Both the position numbers and the translations under genes were made by a program. This document shows, in pieces, positions 1-7,052 of a stretch of DNA of 16,467 nucleotides. The notes beneath the pieces were generated by a model. That model was not told where the DNA came from. It did no database searches and was given only the letters and a program-made list of their open reading frames with translations. Source of the DNA: Candidatus Thiodiazotropha taylori (GTDB lineage Bacteria; Pseudomonadota; Gammaproteobacteria; Chromatiales; Chromatiaceae); NCBI GenBank assembly GCA_019100305.1, contig JAHRHW010000047.1, positions 1 to 16,467 of the forward strand, read 5' to 3'. How positions within the stretch are numbered: the first letter of the stretch is position 1; each line of letters starts with the position of its first letter.

Positions 1-782
1 TTTCTACGCAGCCAGGGGCTGAAGCGTCTCGACCTGACCGGTGGCGCCCCGGAGATGAATCCCCACTTCCGCTATCTGTAGAGCAGGCGCGGGCCATGGG
101 TGTGCATGTGATCGATCGGAGTAACCTGGTCATCATGCAGGAGGAGGGGTATCAGGATCTGCCTGAGTTTCTCGCCGATCATCAGGTTGAAGTGGTTGCC
201 TCTTTGCCCTGTTACCTGGAAGAGAATGTGGATCAACAGCGGGGTAAAGGGAGTTATGCACAAAGTATCAAGTCGCTGAAAAAACTCAATAGCCTCGGCT
301 ATGGTATGAGTGACAGCAAGCTGACCCTGAATCTGGTCTACAATCCCCAGGGACCATCACTGCCCCCTCCGCAAGGACCACTGCAGGCGGATTACCAACG
401 GGAGTTGGAACAACGCTTTGGCGTCCACTTCGATCAACTGTTCACCATCACCAATATGCCGATCCAGCGATTCGGCAGCCTGCTGCAGTCGAAAGGGCAG
501 TTCGGTGAATACATGACACTGTTGCGCGGTGCCTATCAGGCCGACAATCTGCAGAGTGTGATGTGCCGAACCCTGTTGAGTGTTGATTGGCAGGGTTATC
601 TCTATGACTGCGATTTCAATCAGATGCTGAAGATCCATCTGAAGACTGACAGATCGTTCAAGCCCCACTTGCGTGATCTGTTTGAATTGGACCTCAACGG
701 CTTTGACATCCAGGTGGCGGAGCACTGCTATGGTTGTACGGCCGGGCAGGGGAGCAGTTGTGGAGGTGCATTGGGGGATTGA
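1..782 (+). CDS. arsS: ArsS arsenosugar biosynthesis radical SAM protein, 3' part, frameshifted
   Basis: This is the C-terminal three quarters of ArsS, a radical SAM enzyme that joins a 5'-deoxyadenosyl group to methylated arsenic on the way to arsenosugars. The N-terminal iron-sulfur motif (CxxxCxxC) lies off the left edge. Frame 1 reads a typical ArsS stretch ending GGAPEMNPHFRYL, then hits TAG at 79-81. The family sequence continues in frame 3 from 78 (VEQARAMGVHVIDR) to the stop at 780-782. Adding one G after 78 would restore a continuous family-like reading, so a one-base deletion is the simplest explanation. Downstream family features are intact: ASLPCY, DQQRGKG, NLVYNP, TITNMPI, YDCDFNQML and the cysteine-rich tail HCYGCTAGQGSSC. 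The ATG at 96 lies inside the conserved domain and is not a credible native start. Either a sequencing/assembly error or a real inactivating mutation is possible. The family call is very secure; the state of the gene is not. Confidence 0.5.
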   Translation, partial: STQPGAEASRPDRWRPGDESPLPLSVEQARAMGVHVIDRSNLVIMQEEGYQDLPEFLADHQVEVVASLPCYLEENVDQQRGKGSYAQSIKSLKKLNSLGYGMSDSKLTLNLVYNPQGPSLPPPQGPLQADYQRELEQRFGVHFDQLFTITNMPIQRFGSLLQSKGQFGEYMTLLRGAYQADNLQSVMCRTLLSVDWQGYLYDCDFNQMLKIHLKTDRSFKPHLRDLFELDLNGFDIQVAEHCYGCTAGQGSSCGGALGD

Positions 783-825
783 TCGAACCACCACCGATCG
801 AGGATTCAAGGAGAGTAGAGCAGCA

Positions 826-1515
826 GTGTCGGCACGACTGAGCATAGTGATTCCCTGCCTCAATGAGGGAGAGATGCTGATCGATCTGCTGCAGGCGCTG
901 CAGTACCTGCGTCATCAGGGGCACGAACTGATTCTGGTGGACGGAGGAAGTGAGCCGGCGCCGGATCAATCCCTGCGGGGCTGGGTCGACCACTTGCTGG
1001 TGTCAGAACCTGGTCGAGCACAACAGATGAATCGCGGTGCGGCGATTGCAACGGGAGAGCTGTTCTGGTTTCTTCATGCAGACACACAACTTACTCCGGG
1101 TTCTGAGCAGCCGATGCTCGAACCGCCGGTCGATGAGTCACTATGGGGACGATTCGATATCCGCCTCAGTGGCCGCCATACTTTGCTGAGGGTTGTGGAG
1201 CGAATGATGAACTGGCGTTCAAGAGTTACCGGTATCGCAACCGGGGATCAGGGCATCTTTATTCATCGTAAGTTGTTCCAAAAAGTCGGTGGATTTCCCC
1301 TCCAGCCACTGATGGAGGACGTGGAGATCAGCCGTCGGCTGAAACGCCATGCGTCACCCCGCTGTTTGAAACAGCAACTGATCACTTCGAGCCGTCGCTG
1401 GGAGTCCGCAGGCATTGTCTCGACCATTCTGTTGATGTGGGGTTTGCGCCTTGCCTATTGGGCGGGTGTCAGTCCGCGGCGTCTGGTGGAATTCTACCGC
1501 AACCATAGGCACTGA
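826..1515 (+). CDS. TIGR04283-type arsenosugar biosynthesis glycosyltransferase
   Basis: This is a family 2 (GT-A fold) glycosyltransferase of about 229 residues, the type found beside arsS and thought to act in arsenosugar assembly. The N-terminus is the nucleotide-sugar binding strand LSIVIPCLNEGE, followed by VDGGS (residues 38-42). FLHADT (82-87) holds the acidic motif expected to bind the metal and nucleotide. GDQG (140-143) and LMEDVE (162-167) match the acceptor-side motifs of this subfamily. I chose GTG at 826: the conserved core begins four codons later, an AAGGAG sits upstream at 808-813, and the length fits the family. The open frame extends upstream to 673 but overlaps arsS there. 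It lies 43 bp after arsS and 6 bp before the next glycosyltransferase, so it is probably co-transcribed. The exact substrate cannot be told from sequence. Confidence 0.5.
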   Translation: MSARLSIVIPCLNEGEMLIDLLQALQYLRHQGHELILVDGGSEPAPDQSLRGWVDHLLVSEPGRAQQMNRGAAIATGELFWFLHADTQLTPGSEQPMLEPPVDESLWGRFDIRLSGRHTLLRVVERMMNWRSRVTGIATGDQGIFIHRKLFQKVGGFPLQPLMEDVEISRRLKRHASPRCLKQQLITSSRRWESAGIVSTILLMWGLRLAYWAGVSPRRLVEFYRNHRH

Positions 1516-1521
1516 TCAGCG

Positions 1522-2145
1522 ATGAGCAAGCCATCCAGAGCGGTACTCATTTTCACCAAGCTGCCTGAAGCGGGCAAGGTGAAAACCCGCTTGATACCGG
1601 CGCTTGGTGCAGAGGGTGCGGCGAATCTCTATCGCCGATTGTTGGATCGCCAGCTTGTCTGGTTGACAACCGAGACCGATTATTCAATTCAACTCTGGCT
1701 GACTCCCTCAATGGACCACCCTATGACCCGGCAGTGGCAGAGTAAGCCTGCCCTGAGCCTGTTTCTCCAGCAGGGGGAGGATCTGGGTGAACGGATGATG
1801 CATGCTGCCCGCAGCGCCTTGCAGCGCTATCAACAGGTTGTCCTGGTGGGTGTTGATTGTCCGGCTTTGACGTCGGCTCATCTGCAGCAGGCCTTTGTCT
1901 GGCTGGAGTCATACGACGGCGTATTGGGCCCGGCTCAGGATGGAGGTTATGTACTGTTGGGATTGAAAACCACGCCCCTGTCCCTTTTTAAAGGCCACCA
2001 CTGGGGTGAGGCCGATGTGGCTGAAACCACCAGGGAGGCGATGCGCCAGCTTGGCTGGAATTGGCGGGAACTGCCGTTGCTGCAAGACCTGGATCGGCCG
2101 GAAGATCTGGGGCTGCTCGAGGAGCTGGGTATTTCACCCGAGTGA
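1522..2145 (+). CDS. TIGR04282-type arsenosugar biosynthesis glycosyltransferase (DUF2064)
   Basis: This 207-residue protein is a nucleotide-diphospho-sugar transferase-like fold of the DUF2064 family, the second transferase that co-occurs with arsS. Visible motifs are the N-terminal strand-loop VLIFTKLPEAGKVKTRL with the KTR phosphate-binding segment (residues 21-23), GVDCP (110-114, the usual metal-binding acidic position), GPAQDGGY (136-143) and the C-terminal LQDLDRPEDL (187-196). Start ATG is 6 bp past the upstream stop, indicating translational coupling. A role in sugar attachment or trimming in arsenosugar synthesis rests on genome context in this family and has not been read from specific catalytic residues. 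It is convergent with the next gene, with only 25 bp between and no clear terminator. Confidence 0.5.
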   Translation: MSKPSRAVLIFTKLPEAGKVKTRLIPALGAEGAANLYRRLLDRQLVWLTTETDYSIQLWLTPSMDHPMTRQWQSKPALSLFLQQGEDLGERMMHAARSALQRYQQVVLVGVDCPALTSAHLQQAFVWLESYDGVLGPAQDGGYVLLGLKTTPLSLFKGHHWGEADVAETTREAMRQLGWNWRELPLLQDLDRPEDLGLLEELGISPE

Positions 2146-2170
2146 ACTGCCGGAGACTGCTTGAAGCGTT

Positions 2171-2713
2171 TCAGTTTGCCGGCTGTTGACGATTCAGCTG
2201 CCAAAATCCGGCTAGCGCAATCAGCAGCACAATTAAGATCAGGCCCGGTAGATTCAGGAGGGGTACTGCAATCGGGTTGGCGACGGTTGTTGCGCCTGGC
2301 GTGAAGGTCAGAGTGGTCGTCCAGGCGCCTCCGTCTGAGGCCAGTGCCGTAAAGGGAATCAGGGTCGTCAGCGTGGCAGTGCCATTATTGCCGGCAATGT
2401 TCAGATCGCCGGCGAAATTGGGTGTGTTGGTGAAAATCACATTTGTCCAGTCAGCCAACAGGAAGGTCTGGGATCCGCCAGGGGTGGTGCCGCCGGTGAT
2501 GGTCAGGGAGCCGGAAATTATGCTGCCCAACGGCAGCGGATTGCCATCGGCCACTACCGTGTCATCCCAGGTGAAATAACCGCTGCCCGTTTCACCACCG
2601 CTGCCGGTGAAGGTGAACCTGTGCCTCAGTTCGATGGCAAAGGCATCGGAAACTATCAGCAGAAGGGCGAATAAAGCGATCAGGCGGAGGAGGCTGTGTT
2701 TCGTCATCATCAC
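2171..2713 (-). CDS. small exported protein with IPTL-CTERM-like sorting tail
   Basis: About 180 residues. It begins with a signal peptide (basic TKHSLLR, hydrophobic LIALFALLLIV, likely cleavage after DAFA). The middle is a low-charge, Gly/Thr-rich beta-type domain of about 120 residues with no recognisable catalytic motif. The C-terminus (residues about 150-180) has the tripartite sorting architecture: VPLL, then a hydrophobic helix (LPGLILIVLLIALAGFW), then a short polar tail (QLNRQQ). Spacing and composition resemble IPTL-CTERM tags, but the usual PTL is PLL and the typical tryptophan-glycine is PG, so this is a variant. Such proteins are processed at the envelope by an exosortase/archaeosortase-like enzyme, which is not in this window. 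Three start codons lie in tandem (GTG 2713, ATG 2710, ATG 2707) without a strong ribosome binding site. Function is unknown. Confidence 0.5.
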   Translation of the reverse strand: MMMTKHSLLRLIALFALLLIVSDAFAIELRHRFTFTGSGGETGSGYFTWDDTVVADGNPLPLGSIISGSLTITGGTTPGGSQTFLLADWTNVIFTNTPNFAGDLNIAGNNGTATLTTLIPFTALASDGGAWTTTLTFTPGATTVANPIAVPLLNLPGLILIVLLIALAGFWQLNRQQPAN

Positions 2714-2840
2714 TGTTCAATCACTTGATGTGAAGTGGCCACAATCGGACGGGCCATCCTAACATTCCCTGGAGACATCCAAAAAACTCACTATTACAGT
2801 GTGCTTTATACGCCACACCAGGTAGGTGATGCAATATCTT

Positions 2841-3323
2841 TTAGGCTTTTCCCAGTGATTTTGAGCTGCTGGTCGGCCTGGATTCCCCCCCAGGGCCATA
2901 GGTCTTGTCGCTGTCTGCAAATCCCCTCAGAACATCCAGGGCGTGGGCAACCTGATGCTGATTCAGCTGTACTGCTCCACCGTTGATCTCATTCTGCTTC
3001 TGGCACTCCTTAAGCAGGGATGTGAGCTGGCGCCACTCTTCCTGCAGTTGCAGATTGTCCGGACATTGCTGAATAAATGCCTCCGTTCCTTTACGGTCCG
3101 GATCAAAACCCAGCGAGGCAAGCAGCTGGTTGTGTTGCAAGACACTCTGTTCGATCTGCTGCAGCTGCTGTTGTTTTTGTGCCAGCAGCTCTTCCAACTT
3201 TTTCGAAGGGGGGGATTTCAGCAGTTCAAACTCCTGGCGCAGCAGGTTGAGCAGCTGCTGAGAAAGTTCGGCTTCTGTCTGTACGATTCTGACGAAGCTC
3301 ATCTGCTGTTGTGGATTGATCAT
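2841..3323 (-). CDS. flgN: FlgN flagellar export chaperone
   Basis: This 160-residue, strongly helical protein starts 18 bp after flgM on the minus strand. FlgN keeps the hook-filament junction proteins FlgK and FlgL export-competent and delivers them to the flagellar type III secretion gate. The sequence shows an N-terminal helix with regular hydrophobic spacing (ELSQQLLNLLRQEFELL), a coiled-coil-like KKLEELLAQKQQQLQQIEQS, and a central helix (LQLQEEWRQLTSLLKECQKQN) typical of the FlgN fold. The NGG before the last helix is also family-like. Length fits FlgN homologues of about 140-160 residues. The C-terminal 25 residues are Ser/Gly-rich and probably disordered. Position after flgA-flgM is the canonical gammaproteobacterial order. 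Confidence 0.5.
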   Translation of the reverse strand: MINPQQQMSFVRIVQTEAELSQQLLNLLRQEFELLKSPPSKKLEELLAQKQQQLQQIEQSVLQHNQLLASLGFDPDRKGTEAFIQQCPDNLQLQEEWRQLTSLLKECQKQNEINGGAVQLNQHQVAHALDVLRGFADSDKTYGPGGESRPTSSSKSLGKA

Positions 3324-3341
3324 GATGTGTGCTGACAGGTC

Positions 3342-3656
3342 CTAGTGCAGTGAAAGTTCCATCGCCAACATTTTGTCGGCGCAGGTCTGGGGATCGATGG
3401 TAAAGCTGCCATTGGCCAGTGCCTGCTGCACAGCTTCGACTTTCTGTGCATCGACGATCGGCATATTGGCAATGCGCCCTTCGAGCTCCTGAAGTTTGCC
3501 CGCATCTCCAGTGATATTCAGGCTGTCGCCGCCACCGGTGGTTGATGTGGTGGTTGTCGCTCTACCACCTTGTGCCTTGCTGCTGCCTTTTGCTTTGCCG
3601 CTTTTACCCGTACCTTTCAGACTTCGGCTTGAAAGACTGTTGATTTGAATGGGCAT
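3342..3656 (-). CDS. flgM: FlgM anti-sigma-28 factor
   Basis: FlgM binds FliA (sigma-28) and holds late flagellar genes off until the hook-basal body is finished; it is then exported through it. The 104-residue length is normal. The N-terminal half is low complexity (Ser, Gly, Thr, Lys), expected for the disordered export segment. The C-terminal half carries the sigma-binding helices: DAGKLQELEGRIANMPIVD, then QKVEAVQQALANGSF, then CADKMLAMELSL, with the conserved (V/I)D(A)xKVxxIxxAIxxGxY-like pattern. A TGAGGT ribosome binding site sits 6 nt before the ATG. It follows flgA and precedes flgN, and the candidate FliA promoter in front of cheV (4546-4572) is a likely target of its control. Confidence 0.5.
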   Translation of the reverse strand: MPIQINSLSSRSLKGTGKSGKAKGSSKAQGGRATTTTSTTGGGDSLNITGDAGKLQELEGRIANMPIVDAQKVEAVQQALANGSFTIDPQTCADKMLAMELSLH

Positions 3657-3759
3657 CGCGATACCTCAGTTACCTGGATCTGGACTATTCTGCCATGGGC
3701 AGGGATTAATCCAATCATGTTTTCAGTTTTTTTACACTTGATTGGGTGGATTGTATACC

Positions 3760-4473
3760 TCAGTCGACCATCACCAAACCTTTTGATACCACTCTTGCCT
3801 CCACCTGCTTTTTCGATTTGGTGTTCATAACGGTAATCAGGTCACCCGGATTACCCTGTTTCAAGGCTTTCCCCTGCATCCGCACCTGGATGCCTCCGGC
3901 TCCGGCCACAATGGTTACCTGATCGCCCCGTTTGATCGTTTTTCTCACCACCAGCATGGAGGGTGTGACCACCTGGCCACGACGAATGGTGCGCTTTGAA
4001 GTCTGGCCGACCACTTCGTCGATGGTCTCGAAATAGCCTCTCAGCAGATGACTGGTATCGGAGATTTTGATTTTCAGATCCTTGCCGGTGATCGCCTGCC
4101 CCCGAGCCAGGTCGCGAACCGCAACCACTACCGGTGCCTCAATCGAGACATTGGCTGAGATATAGATCGACCAGGGACTGGGAGTCTGACAGCGGATCCC
4201 GACGGTTGTACGGCCAAGCTTGACCCCGCCTGGTGGACTGAACGCTTCCAGTGGTGCTGCGCAGCGGGCCAGCTTGAGTCGGTGGTCCAGTGGGGTGATT
4301 TTGACTGTCGCCCCCGCCGTATCCTGGACCAGCGTCGTCTCCAGGTACTCTTTGGCAGCGTCCGCAATCGCCTGGTGGGCGTGGTGTTCGCTGTTCAGTG
4401 GCTGGCCCGACAAGCTAGCGGATAGCAGCAGTCCGAGCAGCAACGCAGAGCCTAGCGCAAAAGGGTTGATCAT
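3760..4473 (-). CDS. flgA: FlgA, periplasmic P-ring assembly chaperone
   Basis: FlgA assists polymerisation of FlgI into the P ring around the rod in the periplasm. The 237-residue protein has a signal peptide (residues 1 to about 23, hydrophobic LGSALLLGLLLSASLSG). An N-terminal domain carries two cysteines (Cys71 and Cys95) placed as in FlgA's disulfide pair. A SAF domain lies at about 115-175 (VVVAVRDLARGQAITGKDL). The C-terminal lobe GKALKQGNPGDLITVMNTKS (201-220) with VEARVVSKGLVMV is a FlgA hallmark. A GGAG ribosome binding site precedes the ATG by about 8 nt. A sigma-54 element lies upstream at 4505-4520. It is the first gene of the leftward flgA-flgM-flgN unit, with a 103-bp gap before flgM. 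Confidence 0.5.
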   Translation of the reverse strand: MINPFALGSALLLGLLLSASLSGQPLNSEHHAHQAIADAAKEYLETTLVQDTAGATVKITPLDHRLKLARCAAPLEAFSPPGGVKLGRTTVGIRCQTPSPWSIYISANVSIEAPVVVAVRDLARGQAITGKDLKIKISDTSHLLRGYFETIDEVVGQTSKRTIRRGQVVTPSMLVVRKTIKRGDQVTIVAGAGGIQVRMQGKALKQGNPGDLITVMNTKSKKQVEARVVSKGLVMVD

Positions 4474-4504
4474 TCGGTTTCTCCAGACTGTTTCATATTA
4501 ATAA

Positions 4505-4520
4505 TGCAAACAATGTGCCG
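4505..4520 (-). promoter_or_regulatory. sigma-54 (RpoN) promoter for flgA
   Basis: Read on the minus strand the sequence is CGGCACATTGTTTGCA, matching TGGCACG-N4-TTGCA with the invariant GG and GC separated by exactly 10 bases (GG at 4519-4518, GC at 4507-4506). The predicted transcript start near 4494 leaves about 20 nt before the flgA ATG. Sigma-54 control with a FleQ-like activator is standard for early and middle flagellar genes in this group. Confidence 0.5.
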
Positions 4521-4545
4521 AAAAGAACGACTGCTGAAGCTGGCC

Positions 4546-4572
4546 TAAAGGTCAACGCTCACAAGCCGCCAT
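4546..4572 (+). promoter_or_regulatory. sigma-28 (FliA) promoter for cheV
   Basis: TAAAGGTC (4546-4553), 11 bases, GCCGCCAT (4565-4572). The FliA consensus is TAAAGTTT-N11-GCCGATAA, giving 6 of 8 and 5 of 8 matches with exact spacing. It lies about 50 bp before the cheV start and would place cheV-cheR under the FlgM checkpoint encoded nearby. Confidence 0.5.
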
Positions 4573-4621
4573 ACTTATTACTGTATTTCAGCAAAAACTG
4601 CATATTTGAGGGTGGCAAACC

Positions 4622-5539
4622 ATGGCGTCAATGTTAGACAGTGTTGACCAAAGGACAAAACTGGCCGGACAAAACCGTCTTGAACTCTTGCTGTTTCGTC
4701 TTGCGGGGCGTCAGGTTTTTGGCATTAATGTGTTCAAAGTAAAGGAGGTTGTGCAGTGTCCTCACCTGACTGCATTGCCGAGTGCCCATGAGAATATCCG
4801 TGGTGTGGCCTCATTGAGAGGGAATAACATCCCAGTGATGGATCTCTGCCATGCCATCGGTGGGCCCAAAATGGGTAATGCCACGGACTATTTCATTATC
4901 ATCACGGAATACAATCGTCGTCTGCTGGCCTTTCTCGTGGGCAGTGTGGAGCGGATCGTCAACACCCACTGGGAAGATATTCTGCCGCCGCCTCAGGGAG
5001 TCGGCCGCAACAGCTATATGACAGCGGTCACCGAGATCGAGGGGACCCTGGTTGAGATCATCGATGTCGAGAAGGTGTTGAGTGAAGTGCTGGGTATCGA
5101 TGAGGAGATCACCATACCGATCGATACCGATGGGGCTGATCTGGAGGCCTACAAGGTGCTTGTGGTGGATGACTCCATGGTGGCCCGCAATCAGATCAAG
5201 AAGGTTCTGGAAGAGATCGGGCTTGAGGCGATTCTGGCGAAGGATGGCCGAGATGCCCTGACACACCTTGAAGCCTGGTCGGAAGAGGGACAGGTGAGTG
5301 ATTGGCTGGCCATGGTGATCTCGGATATCGAAATGCCGAAGATGGATGGCTACTCCCTGGTGAGCGCGATTCGTGAAAATCCCAAGCTTTCCGATCTGTA
5401 TGTGATTCTCCACTCTTCACTGAGTGGCGTGTTTAATGAGAGTATGGTGAAGAAGGTTGGAGCGAATCAGTTCCTTGCCAAGTTCATGCCCGATGAGTTG
5501 GTTGGTACCGTAACCAAACGAATGAAAGAAATTTCATAA
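4622..5539 (+). CDS. cheV: CheV chemotaxis coupling protein (CheW-REC fusion)
   Basis: CheV couples chemoreceptors to the CheA kinase at the membrane receptor array and is itself phosphorylated. Residues about 18-165 form a CheW-like domain (LLLFRLAGRQVFGINVFKV, with ALPSAHENIRGVASLRG and PVMDL typical of CheV). Residues about 177-303 form a receiver domain: VLVVDDS with the acidic pair at 183-184, phospho-acceptor Asp235 in ISDIEMPKMDG, conserved serine pair near 265 (LHSSLS) and Lys287 in LAKF. The length of 305 residues is normal. A GAGGGTGG ribosome binding site precedes the ATG. It is transcribed divergently from flgA, with a candidate FliA promoter upstream, and is followed by cheR 39 bp later. 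Confidence 0.5.
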   Translation: MASMLDSVDQRTKLAGQNRLELLLFRLAGRQVFGINVFKVKEVVQCPHLTALPSAHENIRGVASLRGNNIPVMDLCHAIGGPKMGNATDYFIIITEYNRRLLAFLVGSVERIVNTHWEDILPPPQGVGRNSYMTAVTEIEGTLVEIIDVEKVLSEVLGIDEEITIPIDTDGADLEAYKVLVVDDSMVARNQIKKVLEEIGLEAILAKDGRDALTHLEAWSEEGQVSDWLAMVISDIEMPKMDGYSLVSAIRENPKLSDLYVILHSSLSGVFNESMVKKVGANQFLAKFMPDELVGTVTKRMKEIS

Positions 5540-5578
5540 AAATTAAACACCTGTAAAGGTAAAACCAAAATTTCTGCT

Positions 5579-6412
5579 ATGTACAATCGAAACGCGGCCA
5601 TTTCGTCTGCTGACTATGAAGCATTTAAGGATTTTCTCCAGCAGGCCTGCGGTATCCTGCTCGGAAATGGCAAGGAGTATCTGGTTTCGAGTCGCTTGAG
5701 CGGTGTAATGAAAGAGGCGGGTATTGCTTCCCTTGGTGAGCTGCTGAAACAGATCAAATCCCCAATACACTCTCGTCTGAAGGTAAAGGTCATCGATGCC
5801 ATGACCACCAATGAGACCTTCTGGTTTCGCGATATCGGTCACTATATCCTACTCAAGGAGACCATTCTGCCGGACCTGAATCAGCAGATGAGCGGTTCCA
5901 TCCGAATCTGGTCCGCCGCCTGTTCCAGCGGTCAGGAACCCTACAACATCAGCATGATTGCGGATGAGTATCAGGCTGCGAAGGGACGGGCTCGACAGGT
6001 TCAGGTTCAGGCCACCGATATCTCCAGCAAGATCCTCGATGAAGCGCGTGCGGGGGTCTATTGTGGCCTGGCGGTTGAACGGGGACTGACCCAGGAGCAG
6101 CGACAGCGTTTTTTCAACCCGAAAGGGGACTGCCTGGAAGTGAAACCGGAGATCAAGCGGCGGGTCAGTTTCAAGCCGATGAATCTGGCCGACAGTTTCC
6201 ACACCATGGGCCGATTTGATGTGATCTTCTGCCGTAACGTTTTGATCTATTTTTCAAACGAGCTGAAAAAAGACATCGTTGAAAGGATGGCGGATATCCT
6301 CAATCCCGGTGGCTATCTGTTTCTCGGTTCCACCGAATCGATCAATCAATTGACCAACCGGTTTGAGATGAAAGTGGGCCATGGAGGCATCTCCTACCGA
6401 CTCAAAGGCTAG
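5579..6412 (+). CDS. cheR: CheR chemoreceptor glutamate methyltransferase
   Basis: CheR uses S-adenosylmethionine to methylate glutamates on chemoreceptors, providing adaptation. The 277 residues show the small N-terminal helical domain (DYEAFKDFLQQACGILLG), NETFWFRD (78-85), the SAM-binding loop WSAACSSGQEPYN (111-123), and FCRNVLIYF (217-225) followed by LNPGGYLFLGSTES. All are diagnostic for CheR. The start ATG has only a distant AAAGGT as a possible ribosome binding site, but no better in-frame start exists downstream of the cheV stop. It is probably co-transcribed with cheV and sits ahead of flgB, as in Pseudomonas and Vibrio. There is no long C-terminal extension. Confidence 0.5.
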   Translation: MYNRNAAISSADYEAFKDFLQQACGILLGNGKEYLVSSRLSGVMKEAGIASLGELLKQIKSPIHSRLKVKVIDAMTTNETFWFRDIGHYILLKETILPDLNQQMSGSIRIWSAACSSGQEPYNISMIADEYQAAKGRARQVQVQATDISSKILDEARAGVYCGLAVERGLTQEQRQRFFNPKGDCLEVKPEIKRRVSFKPMNLADSFHTMGRFDVIFCRNVLIYFSNELKKDIVERMADILNPGGYLFLGSTESINQLTNRFEMKVGHGGISYRLKG

Positions 6413-6492
6413 CCTCATCGGGCTCTCATCCCCTCAAGCGCTTTTCTGCCAATTACCCAGCAACCATTTTTTGTTTCGCCAGTTCGATGCAT

Positions 6493-6534
6493 CAACGGCA
6501 AAGCTTGCCGTTTTGCGGCAGTCGGTTGCCGTTG
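6493..6534 (+). repeat. overlapping inverted repeats that form alternative hairpins
   Basis: CAACGGCAA (6493-6501) can pair with TTGCCGTT (6505-6512) or, with one more base pair, with TTGCCGTTG (6526-6534). TGCCG (6506-6510) can also pair with CGGCA (6516-6520). The structures exclude one another. A regulatory switch is possible, but this may also be a simple extragenic repeat. Confidence 0.5.
6494..6514 (+). terminator. possible weak intrinsic terminator after cheR
   Basis: AACGGCAA (6494-6501) and TTGCCGTT (6505-6512) form a perfect 8-bp stem with an AGC loop, followed by four T (6511-6514, two of them in the stem). It lies 82 bp past the cheR stop and before the flgB sigma-54 promoter, where a stop is expected. 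The T run is short and the triloop tight, so efficiency is doubtful. Confidence 0.5.
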
Positions 6535-6605
6535 AGTAGCCCGGTCGGCTGCAGGCACTTCCATTCAGCCTCAGGAAAACCTGTGTTTTTAGCCGTTTAA
6601 GGTGG

Positions 6606-6622
6606 TTGGCATGCTCTCTGCT
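6606..6622 (+). promoter_or_regulatory. sigma-54 (RpoN) promoter for flgBCDE
   Basis: TTGGCATGCTCTCTGCT matches TTGGCAC-N5-TTGCT with GG (6608-6609) and GC (6620-6621) separated by 10 bases. The predicted start near 6633 is about 28 nt before the flgB ATG, and a GGAG lies in that leader. Sigma-54 control of flgB operons is the norm in polar-flagellum gammaproteobacteria. Confidence 0.5.
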
Positions 6623-6660
6623 ACTTGCTGAGTGAGTCATTTCATCCAGTGGAGCATCAG

Positions 6661-7050
6661 ATGGATTTCGATAACCTTTTCGGCATACATGAGCGGGCCC
6701 TGGTGCTGCGCTCCCAGAGAGCGGATATCCTATCCGCCAATCTGGCCAATGCCGATACCCCGGGTTACAAGGCGAGGGATATCGATTTCAAAGCCATGCT
6801 GCAACAGCATATGGGTGATGGCATGCGGATGGCCACAACCAACAGTGGTCATATCCAGGCCGAGTCAGGCACCGTGCCACCGGCACAGCTGCTCTACCGG
6901 GTGCCGAGCCAGCCCTCACTGGATGGCAACACGGTGGATAGCGAACGTGAGCATGCGGCCTTCGGTACCAACGCCATCGAATATCAGACCAGTCTCAATT
7001 TCGTCAACAGCAAGATCAGTGGTCTTCGCAAAGCGCTGAAGGGTGAATAG
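6661..7050 (+). CDS. flgB: FlgB, proximal rod protein
   Basis: FlgB forms part of the proximal rod of the flagellar basal body in the periplasm and is exported by the flagellar type III system. The 129 residues show the rod/hook-family N-terminal signature RADILSANLANADTPGYKARD and the C-terminal helix YQTSLNFVNSKISGLRKAL that assembles with it. I chose ATG 6661 because GGAG lies 6 nt upstream and the protein then begins MDFDN like other FlgB proteins; the open frame extends to a TTG at 6625 but would cover the promoter leader. It is the first gene of flgBCDE, 2 bp from flgC. Confidence 0.5.
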   Translation: MDFDNLFGIHERALVLRSQRADILSANLANADTPGYKARDIDFKAMLQQHMGDGMRMATTNSGHIQAESGTVPPAQLLYRVPSQPSLDGNTVDSEREHAAFGTNAIEYQTSLNFVNSKISGLRKALKGE

Positions 7051-7052
7051 TC

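Noticed and set aside
357..863. 168-residue minus-strand open frame across arsS and the start of the first glycosyltransferase.
   Set aside because: It is antisense to a strongly conserved ArsS domain on the plus strand.
2781..2801. Short hairpin (CACT/AGTG) next to a run of A, a possible minus-strand terminator after flgN.
   Set aside because: The stem is only 4 bp of mixed composition and too weak to claim.
3698..3714. GG-N10-GC on the minus strand before flgM (TTGGATTAATCCCTGCC), a possible internal sigma-54 promoter.
   Set aside because: Only the invariant bases fit well; the surrounding -24 and -12 positions are poor compared with the three other sigma-54 elements in the window.
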